Below are positions 18,301 to 19,326 of a DNA stretch of 19,326 bases, one piece after another (the stretch's first letter is position 1; every line of letters begins with the position of its first letter). The stretch covers positions 120,764 to 140,089 of the forward strand of contig NW_003105606.1 of NCBI RefSeq assembly GCF_000003605.2, given 5' to 3'. This DNA is from Saccoglossus kowalevskii. Lineage: Eukaryota > Hemichordata > Enteropneusta > Harrimaniidae. A program made the position numbers and the translations under genes. The notes beneath the pieces are model-generated. The model had not been told where the DNA came from. It ran no database searches and worked only from the letters and a program-made list of their open reading frames with translations.

Positions 18301-19132
18301 GAAACAAACTCCTCACATTTGTGTTAATCTTTGTGTCAGTCTCGAGCACAAACAGATGTTCAGTACATGTGACCAAAGTTGTACACCCTTACAATGCATC
18401 TCTTCATCTGACTCTGGTTTAGTAGTAGCAGAAATGACAAATGAATTGTCTTTCTCGATTTAAAAAAAAATAAATAAGAAATAAACACATAATACACAAA
18501 TAAACAAAAACAAACATTTTTTGTTGATGGTTCAGAAACCATATTTCATGTTTATGATATGTTTGTGTCTTTCTTCTTCTCGATTTGGGCTTCTTTTTCT
18601 CACTGCCATACTAATACATCAGCATATACAGAGAATGAGAATGTGTGACGTTCACTAATTACTAATTCTCTGTTTCTTGACAGCACAAAGGTTAACGAAG
18701 GAACAGTTAAAGTCGTGACTGAAGTACTGGCAGAAATCGCTGCTACATCTGGAAAAAAACGAGTTTCAGCTACAAGTGCTCAAATTGTGAGTATTACTAG
18801 TATTGTGAGTATTACACTGCCGCATTTCAAAACTCAGTACTTTCACTCTGGCCTGTGATTGGTTCATGTAGAAAGACTACCGGTAACAGCCAATAAGCAT
18901 GCTTTTCAATTTCTGCAGATTCCTTCATCTGCAGCAGCACCAATCACGTCTACAACCACTGGAACTGCACCTACTATTGTATCGTCAACTACTACAACAT
19001 CTAGCGGTACATCAGCAGTCTCGTTTTCGTTTGTTCCACCAAAATCAACCACCACAACGTTCGGCTCCAGAACCCAACTACCAAATCCATCAGTGTCGTC
19101 TAGCACTGTTATATCAGGATTAAAAACCAGTG
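275..19132 (+). CDS. NUP214: NUP214 (nucleoporin 214 / CAN), internal part, 15 exons, open at both ends
   Basis: Seen: exons 275-372, 2690-2880, 4232-4387, 7248-7365, 7839-8800, 9655-10038, 11392-11540, 11689-11835, 12986-13251, 13720-13878, 15005-15090, 15294-15371, 17223-17940, 18684-18786 and 18919-19132. All have AG/GT borders and splice in one frame for 1,276 codons without a stop. Order of content: end of beta-propeller, Thr/Ser/Pro linker with FG dipeptides, coiled-coil, basic and acidic linker, start of the FG tail. Known of the family: NUP214 sits on the cytoplasmic side of the nuclear pore with NUP88 and NUP62. Its propeller binds the mRNA-export helicase DDX19, its coiled-coil assembles the subcomplex, and its FG repeats bind export receptors such as CRM1. 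Start codon, first propeller blades, most of the C-terminal FG domain and stop lie outside the window. Identity rests on recalled vertebrate NUP214 motifs matching in order; no alignment was run. Introns make up about 80% of the span and are full of transposable elements. Confidence 0.95.
463..535. repeat. Perfect 12-bp inverted repeat
   Basis: AACTGGCATGCC at 463-474 and GGCATGCCAGTT at 524-535, with a 49-bp loop. No element was recognised around it; it may be the relic of a very short foldback element. Confidence 0.6.
1826..2029 (+). mobile_element. Miniature element with TTAA-like ends, copy 1
   Basis: Starts GTAA-CCTTTTGTCCACCAG and ends AACTGG-TTAA. Inner words CTGCACTTTT and GGAAAGTGCAGACTATAAA match the other two copies. 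The right terminal repeat has decayed. Same orientation as the copy at 15522 and opposite to the copy at 11965. TTAA at the ends is the mark of piggyBac-type targets (known); membership is inferred. Confidence 0.75.
2154..2248 (-). mobile_element. Fragment of TACTGTAAAA-type miniature element, inverted
   Basis: Reads as the reverse complement of the left half of the copies at 14229 and 16562, including GCCCAAAAAGCCTTTTCAGC and AGCTAAAATAAAG, ending TAACAGTA. Only one end is clear. Confidence 0.7.
2690..2880 (+). CDS. NUP214: NUP214 exon 2 of window: beta-propeller, SSLEDA/PMGL strand
   Basis: Acceptor ATGTTTTAG ends at 2689 and donor GTGAGT starts at 2881. Encodes NLVLTAQGNALEVVVMGK, then EPEWERWSLEDAARIEMPL and DTYPMGLALDLTSQQELVI. 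These line up with the vertebrate signature DLVLAAS, W-LLEDSSRAELP and LPMGVVVDYT. The match is strong and ungapped around SLEDAARIEMP and PMG. Phase in 2, out 1. Confidence 0.93.
2881..4231 (+). other. NUP214: Intron with a 1.1-kb stretch between inverted 20-bp repeats
   Basis: 1.35 kb, AT-rich, no coding similarity. A 127-residue open frame running from the exon into the intron (2881-3264) has no support. The inverted repeats at 3042-3061 and 4110-4129 may bound a non-coding transposon. Confidence 0.65.
3042..4129. repeat. Inverted repeat pair 1.05 kb apart
   Basis: CTCTATCCCCGGTCTGGAAA at 3042-3061 and its complement at 4110-4129 match at 19 of 20 positions. Similarity fades outside. The interior shows no transposase. 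It may be a non-autonomous DNA transposon or a chance relic of two separate insertions. Confidence 0.5.
4232..4387 (+). CDS. NUP214: NUP214 exon 3 of window: final propeller strand and exit peptide
   Basis: Acceptor CATCTTCTCCAG ends at 4231 and donor GTAAGT starts at 4388. Encodes DSLTLPPAPIFLVLTTEG, then LLCPYYVINRSKDI, matching the vertebrate [23 protein letters not shown]. This closes the propeller. The following PPEVLTYAGERLPSG corresponds to the extended peptide after the propeller, which in the human structure folds back along the propeller (known of the family). Phase in 1, out 1. Confidence 0.95.
4800..4907. repeat. Minisatellite, left part, interrupted by the transposon
   Basis: Degenerate units of about 75-80 bp with the words CATATATGG, GCATTTGATTGTTC, CATCAACATTACC and TTAAGTAT. 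The same words in the same order continue at 7057-7155 on the other side of the transposon. Confidence 0.75.
5350..6607 (+). pseudogene. Decayed pogo/Tigger-like DDE transposase
   Basis: Start ATG at 5350 gives a basic helix-turn-helix of CENP-B type (PLTIEQKKEIL ... KLVQEYNMGRATVSDIKK). It is broken by TGA at 5413. Then a second CENP-B-type helix-turn-helix (SGPMLQEKA, about 5643; SGWLQQFKDRHGI, about 5731). First catalytic Asp in YNADESGLFW (codon 5893), second in LLIVDNAGS (codon 6241), third in LQPLDQGI (codon 6349), after FLPPNTTSELQ. The frame changes near 5996 (to NATGTHKLPLVYIGR), returns near 6160 (FANEFVPAV) and changes again near 6370 (TEAINGMQLFIDWYEG), with probable loss of sequence there. 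One stop and three frame changes make it inactive. Lies inside a NUP214 intron on the same strand. Confidence 0.92.
6757..6762 (+). terminator. AATAAA polyadenylation signal of the transposon
   Basis: AATAAA 150 bp after the transposase remnant and inside the transposon. It is in sense orientation with NUP214, so it could in principle cause premature polyadenylation of the host transcript; this is inference. Confidence 0.45.
6847..7016. mobile_element. Nested 150-bp foldback element with 10-bp target duplication
   Basis: AACAAATACG at 6847-6856 and again at 7007-7016. Between them is 6857-7006, whose ends are inverted repeats sharing the perfect 19-mer ATCTGCACTGGCTCGGAAG (6861-6879, complement at 6982-7000). 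No coding potential. A 9-11-bp duplication fits Mutator-like miniature elements, but the class is inferred from length alone. It lies inside the pogo-type transposon and is therefore younger. Confidence 0.85.
7057..7160. repeat. Minisatellite, right part
   Basis: GGCATTCGATTGTACC, CAACATTACCTTATATGGTC, GTTAAGTATAATTCTCC and then a new unit starting CATATATGGCATTCAATTG. It continues the array at 4800-4907. Confidence 0.75.
7248..7365 (+). CDS. NUP214: NUP214 exon 4 of window: Thr/Gln-rich linker
   Basis: Acceptor TTCTTTATCAG ends at 7247 and donor GTTGGT starts at 7366. Encodes MPKVTQPVVPASQQTTSTTD and a Thr/Asn/Ser tail ending in NLLSR. It has low complexity and no clear similarity of its own. 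It is called as an exon because its 118 nt take phase 1 in and give phase 2 out, which exactly joins the flanking exons, and because the donor and acceptor are good. Confidence 0.82.
7366..7838 (+). other. NUP214: Intron with octamer array
   Basis: Short AT-rich intron. The only structure seen is a 21-bp tandem repeat at 7523-7572. It ends in a long T tract before the acceptor. Confidence 0.75.
7523..7572. repeat. 21-bp tandem repeat carrying three octamer motifs
   Basis: ATTTGCAT at 7523-7530, 7544-7551 and 7565-7572, exactly 21 bp apart. The spacers are ATGTTAGCATCTC and ATTAGCATCTC types. ATTTGCAT is the complement of the POU/Oct octamer ATGCAAAT (known). 21 bp is two turns of the helix, so all three would face the same side. 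Confidence 0.85.
7839..8800 (+). CDS. NUP214: NUP214 exon 5 of window: large FG-bearing exon with a 17-residue tandem repeat
   Basis: Acceptor TTTTTTTTTCAG ends at 7838 and donor GTAAAA starts at 8801. About 320 residues of Thr/Ser/Ala/Pro-rich sequence with nine FG dipeptides: LFGG three times, then LFGT, SFGQ, IFGQ, TFGS, AFGV and IFGS. Residue block QTTKPTLFGGTPTSEQP occurs three times head to tail (7990-8142). The exon ends in a Gln/His run at 8765-8796 made of CAG and CAT codons. FG dipeptides in flexible Thr/Ser-rich spacers are the family's binding sites for transport receptors. Phase in 2, out 1. Confidence 0.93.
7990..8142 (+). repeat. 51-bp coding tandem repeat, three copies, in exon 5
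   Basis: Units 7990-8040, 8041-8091 and 8092-8142. The first two are identical and the third differs by one base (ACG to ACA, silent Thr). Each encodes 17 residues with one LFGG. The near-identity at silent positions shows that the duplication is recent; it adds two FG sites without changing the frame. Confidence 0.97.
8801..9654 (+). other. NUP214: Intron, AT-rich
   Basis: No coding content or clear element. A small inverted repeat TTTGGCCA/TGGCCAAA lies at 8989-9027. Several T and A runs. The exon 5 frame runs on into this intron for about 38 codons and then stops, which explains its apparent longer open frame. Confidence 0.7.
9655..10038 (+). CDS. NUP214: NUP214 exon 6 of window: FG linker
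   Basis: Acceptor TTTCTCACTACAG ends at 9654 and donor GTTAGT starts at 10039. Encodes 128 residues rich in Thr, Ala and Pro, with five FG dipeptides: GIFGGA, SAFGAS, AVFGTA, LLFGTA and TTFGNQ. They are spaced by Thr/Ala/Lys-Pro stretches, the same style as the previous exon. The 384 nt length keeps phase 1 in and out, so skipping would not break the frame. Confidence 0.92.
10192..11040 (+). mobile_element. Hairpin-headed repetitive element with internal tandem array
   Basis: Head: AGCTCCGCT at 10192-10200 and AGCGGAGCT at 10214-10222, perfect arms with a 13-nt loop, followed by TATCATATGAGTGATTGTCC. The body is then made of units repeating with starts of CAGATTTG/CAGATTGG at 10353, 10510, 10667 and 10842, that is 157, 157 and 175 bp apart. 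Shared words include GGTGAATATTTTTGTCATTT and GGTACTACATGTGGACC. No coding frame of note. The family is not identified. Confidence 0.75.
11124..11146. repeat. Short ATGGC hairpin, copy 1
   Basis: AAATGGC, then TGACTGGCG, then GCCATTT. Closely similar to hairpins at 12802-12828 and 13496-13517. Confidence 0.6.
11392..11540 (+). CDS. NUP214: NUP214 exon 7 of window: linker into the coiled-coil
   Basis: Acceptor TTTCATTTTGCAG ends at 11391 and donor GTGAAA starts at 11541. Begins with Pro/Thr/Ala linker and ends with SGIAAIIGDE, which corresponds to the vertebrate VMAGIGEE just before the coiled-coil. Phase in 1, out 0. Reading through the donor would add a hydrophobic tail and a stop near 11612. 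Confidence 0.9.
11689..11835 (+). CDS. NUP214: NUP214 exon 8 of window: first coiled-coil segment
   Basis: Acceptor CGTAATCGTAG ends at 11688 and donor GTTAGT starts at 11836. 49 codons: MLRFQRELDELKRKKIDISC, then EQEKRELLRGKEDLADFHAEI ending DCVQ (long run of charged heptads). It aligns with the vertebrate HFQKELEELKART and the LRTESDDLHTFLLEI block. This is the region used to assemble with NUP88 and NUP62 (known of the family). Phase 0 in and out. The acceptor lacks a strong pyrimidine tract but the protein match is clear. Confidence 0.93.
11965..12203 (-). mobile_element. Miniature element with TTAA target duplication, copy 2
   Basis: TTAA at 11965-11968 and 12200-12203. Between them the ends CCTTTTTACCACCAG and CTGGTGGTGAAAAGG are inverted repeats. 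Reverse complement of the copies at 1826 and 15522, with the same inner TGCAGACTAT word. The exact TTAA on both sides makes this the best evidence for piggyBac-like movement. Confidence 0.85.
12802..12828. repeat. Short ATGGC hairpin, copy 2
   Basis: AAAAATGGC, CGACAGGTG, GCCATTTTT; perfect 9-bp arms followed by a T run. Confidence 0.6.
12986..13251 (+). CDS. NUP214: NUP214 exon 9 of window: coiled-coil middle with the EIRxLHxY motif
   Basis: Acceptor AAAAATCGCTAG ends at 12985 and donor GTACGT starts at 13252. Contains INELKSLTLNAAAQIEEGK, then YRQMLRSRSLDSTSSNKLKE and IRGLYHYIENSIHDVNVVLD. It corresponds to vertebrate LKTTLLEGFAGVEEA, LLYKRPLDPKSEAQL and [21 protein letters not shown]. Phase in 0, out 2. 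One of the best-conserved exons in the window. Confidence 0.96.
13252..13719 (+). other. NUP214: Intron
   Basis: 468 bp without a recognised element apart from the ATGGC hairpin (about 13496-13517). The exon frame runs on to a stop near 13304. Confidence 0.65.
13496..13517. repeat. Short ATGGC hairpin, copy 3
   Basis: AGATGGC, CGACTGGTA, GCCATTTTC. The same core GATGGCCGACTGG..GCCATTTT as the other two copies; pairing is one base less perfect. Confidence 0.55.
13720..13878 (+). CDS. NUP214: NUP214 exon 10 of window: coiled-coil end
   Basis: Acceptor TCTGCTAACAG ends at 13719 and donor GTTAGT starts at 13879. Encodes RLQTPTTDYIFRAVSNNHNL, then LDQTRCLKELKEQLQRIKIY and NTTSKWNGSATQR. It matches vertebrate VPERETLFNTLANNREII, LNHLVDSLQQLRLYNQTSLW. 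A GTAAGT inside the exon at 13757 is not needed; using it would break the conserved block. Phase in 2, out 2. Confidence 0.95.
13962..14089 (+). mobile_element. TACTGTAAAA-type miniature element, short copy
   Basis: Begins TAATGTAAAATACTTTATTT and ends AATTCCAGCTAAAATAAATT, the reverse complement of the family's left end. Strongly foldback: the left half (GAATTAATTTTC, TTTTCGCTG) pairs with the right half (GCGAAAATTAATTCCAGC). Confidence 0.75.
14229..14427 (+). mobile_element. TACTGTAAAA-type miniature element
   Basis: Begins TACTGTAAGATACTTTATTT and ends AAATAAAGTGTTTTTCAGTA. Inner GACTTTTTGGGTGTTTTGTA is shared with the copies at 16562 and 2154 (inverted). 199 bp. Confidence 0.85.
14650..14970. 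repeat. TGC/TGTG-rich tandem array
   Basis: Two almost identical 64-bp units start with CACATGACTGTGGTATGATG at 14701 and 14765. Looser units lie on both sides (TGCTGTGCTGTGCTGTG, GCATTGCGCATGGCTG). Open frames on both strands through it are only repeat products. Confidence 0.85.
15005..15090 (+). CDS. NUP214: NUP214 exon 11 of window: Ser-rich linker
   Basis: Acceptor TTTTTTTTCCACAG ends at 15004 and donor GTATGT starts at 15091. Encodes ESELSSLADSLRDTSISIKS then PPRSQTTP. It sits where vertebrate NUP214 has the [21 protein letters not shown] stretch. The 86 nt take phase 2 in and give phase 1 out. The upstream intron carries a TGC-rich tandem array that runs almost to the acceptor. Confidence 0.88.
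15294..15371 (+). CDS. NUP214: NUP214 exon 12 of window: KRQAQLR motif
   Basis: Acceptor TTATTGATTTTAG ends at 15293 and donor GTAAGA starts at 15372. 78 nt, phase 1 in and out: VSAKRQAQLRDMLSKRQVTP then TRSTHP. It matches the vertebrate block [21 protein letters not shown] closely. Short, basic and highly conserved. The symmetric phase means it could be skipped without a frameshift. Confidence 0.95.
15522..15755 (+). mobile_element. Miniature element with TTAA-like ends, copy 3
   Basis: Ends TAACCTTTTCACCACCAG (15523-15540) and its perfect 18-bp complement (15737-15754), flanked by CTAA on the left and TTAA on the right. Subterminal CTGCACTTTT and AAAGTGCAG form a second inverted pair. Orientation opposite to the copy at 11965. 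Confidence 0.85.
16113..16329. mobile_element. TACTGTAAAA-type miniature element, CACTGGGTTTTAA subfamily
   Basis: Begins TACTGTAAAATGACTAATTT and ends TAATCCTTTTACAGTA. Inner words CACTGGGTTTTAATTTT and AAATTAAAACCCAGTG are inverted repeats. The segment from about 16205 to 16329 is the reverse complement of 19162-19275. Confidence 0.85.
16562..16779 (+). mobile_element. TACTGTAAAA-type miniature element, best copy
   Basis: 218 bp. Begins TACTGTAAAATACTTTATTT and ends AAATAAAGTATTTTACAGTA, a perfect 20-bp inverted repeat. If the outer TA is a target duplication, the element proper is CTGTAAAA...TTTTACAG, as in TA-targeting (Tc1/mariner superfamily) elements; this is inference. Confidence 0.85.
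16954..17048 (+). CDS. NUP214: Possible alternative NUP214 exon (cassette or last exon)
   Basis: Acceptor ATTTATTTATTTTACAG ends at 16953. Phase 1 from exon 12 reads EDKYAASQLIYAPVLRQDI and then RMEFKNARESKH with TAA at 17046. AATAAA follows at 17126. Alternatively a weak donor GTATGG at 17011 gives a 57-nt exon with phase 1 in and out, compatible with exon 13. The main gene model skips it, joining exon 12 to exon 13 directly as vertebrate NUP214 predicts. No similarity was recognised, so this may be chance. Confidence 0.25.
17223..17940 (+). CDS. NUP214: NUP214 exon 13 of window: acidic Ser-rich region and conserved Pro/Val motif
   Basis: Acceptor TTGCTGTATATTCAG ends at 17222 and donor GTAAGA starts at 17941. 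Starts GHFSIISPHYLRTPSTPSEA followed by an acidic run DEISEDDSEH, the counterpart of vertebrate FLSQRYYEDLDEVSSTSS...ESED. Then a long Pro/Thr/Val stretch without FG dipeptides. Near the end PAGLAALNRSASGP and VPKTVPPPVVNIKNI match vertebrate AAAALRRQMASQAP and LKNVPQVVNVQELK. An ATG at 17198 in frame lies in the intron and is not the start. Phase in 1, out 2. Confidence 0.94.
17941..18683 (+). other. NUP214: Intron with minisatellite
   Basis: The minisatellite fills 17975-18260. The rest to the acceptor is A/T-rich, with an A/C run at 18460-18515. A 124-residue open frame at 18089-18463 is a repeat product. Confidence 0.75.
17975..18260. repeat. Minisatellite of 30-40-bp units
   Basis: Around eight degenerate units of the form ATCCAGTTAGAACCAGTT followed by (G)TTTTACATATG. 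Each unit holds two CCAGTT words and one CATATG. Length varies from unit to unit. Confidence 0.85.
18684..18786 (+). CDS. NUP214: NUP214 exon 14 of window, with two possible donors
   Basis: Acceptor GTTTCTTGACAG ends at 18683. The first donor GTGAGT starts at 18787. Encodes STKVNEGTVKVVTEVLAEIA then ATSGKKRVSATSAQI. No strong motif; called from borders and phase (2 in, 0 out) between two clear exons. An identical donor GTGAGTATTAC stands 18 nt further (18805); using it would insert six residues, VSITSI, in frame. Confidence 0.8.
18787..18815 (+). promoter_or_regulatory. Duplicated 5' splice site, 18 nt apart
   Basis: GTGAGTATTAC occurs at 18787 and again at 18805, separated by TAGTATT. Both match the donor consensus equally after ATT. 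The 18-nt spacing keeps the frame and has no stop, so either may be used. Whether both are used cannot be seen from DNA. Confidence 0.6.
18919..19132 (+). CDS. NUP214: NUP214 exon 15 of window: start of the C-terminal FG zone
   Basis: Acceptor TTTCAATTTCTGCAG ends at 18918 and donor GTAAGA starts at 19133. Thr/Ser/Ala-rich with FSFVPPKSTTTTFGSRTQ, one FG dipeptide and one FSF motif. FSFVPPK is also typical of vertebrate NUP214. Phase in 0, out 1, so the coding region continues beyond the window. An in-frame ATG at 18859 is intronic. Confidence 0.88.
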
Positions 19133-19161
19133 GTAAGAAATTAATTTATACACCAATGTGA

Positions 19162-19275
19162 TACTGTAAAGGGGTTAATTATTCACTAGGTTTTAATTTT
19201 GCTTATTTCGCTGACTGGAAAATGCGCTAAATTAAAACCCAGTGAATATGTAAAATTTAGCATAGAACACATTAT
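19162..19275. mobile_element. TACTGTAAAA-type miniature element, CACTGGGTTTTAA subfamily, interrupted
   Basis: Begins TACTGTAAAGGGGTTAATTA and contains TTCACTAGGTTTTAATTTTG and AAATTAAAACCCAGTG. It then breaks off at GAACACATTAT, where a second element begins. Reverse complement of the 16205-16329 part of the copy in the earlier intron. Confidence 0.8.
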
Positions 19276-19326
19276 TAGTCCCCGTTCGGACGTAGTTCGA
19301 AAACGGGGACTTATGTTTTGCCCTGT
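19276..19326 (+). mobile_element. Start of a second hairpin-headed element
   Basis: AGTCCCCGTT at 19277-19286 and AACGGGGACT at 19302-19311 are perfect 10-bp arms with a 15-nt loop, followed by TATGTTTTGCCC. Same plan as the head at 10192-10222. It continues beyond the window and seems inserted into the miniature element before it. Confidence 0.6.

Noticed and set aside
18089-18463. 124-residue open frame
   Set aside because: Reads through the minisatellite; repetitive SSLIYGIQLDP pattern only.

Overview
This is a stretch of animal nuclear genome, AT-rich and dense in introns. Fifteen short + strand blocks, each bounded by AG at the 5' side and GT at the 3' side, join without a single phase conflict into 3,829 nt (1,276 codons). 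They encode the middle of one protein, nucleoporin NUP214 (NUP214/CAN), open at both ends of the window. The conserved blocks of vertebrate NUP214 occur in the expected order. The mobile-element load and the style of the short repeats suggest a marine invertebrate (mollusc, hemichordate or similar), but nothing here fixes the taxon.

Layout. 275-4387: three exons for the last blades of the N-terminal beta-propeller. 7248-10038: three exons for a Thr/Ser/Pro-rich linker that here carries about 14 FG dipeptides, three of them in a near-perfect 51-bp tandem repeat. 11392-13878: four exons for the conserved coiled-coil that anchors the protein in the NUP214-NUP88-NUP62 subcomplex on the cytoplasmic face of the pore. 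15005-17940: a basic KRQAQLR motif, an acidic Ser-rich stretch and a conserved Pro/Val motif. 18684-19132: the beginning of the C-terminal FG zone. The gene continues past both window edges.

About 80% of the window is intron, and much of that is mobile or repetitive DNA. There is a decayed pogo/Tigger-type transposon (4908-7054) inserted into a minisatellite and itself invaded by a 150-bp foldback element flanked by 10-bp direct repeats. Three short elements have TTAA-like ends (piggyBac-like). Several miniature elements share the terminus TA-CTGTAAAA. Two elements begin with the same kind of perfect short hairpin. There are also a 157-bp tandem array, a TGC-rich array, a 30-40-bp minisatellite, and a triple octamer motif spaced exactly 21 bp. 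Inverted pairs of miniature elements flank groups of NUP214 exons.

No second host gene, tRNA, rRNA or CRISPR array was recognised. The only other coding remnant is the broken transposase. The most useful observations concern how repeats act on this gene: recent growth of FG repeats inside an exon, duplicated splice donors 18 nt apart, a possible alternative last exon, and inverted element pairs able to fold the pre-mRNA.
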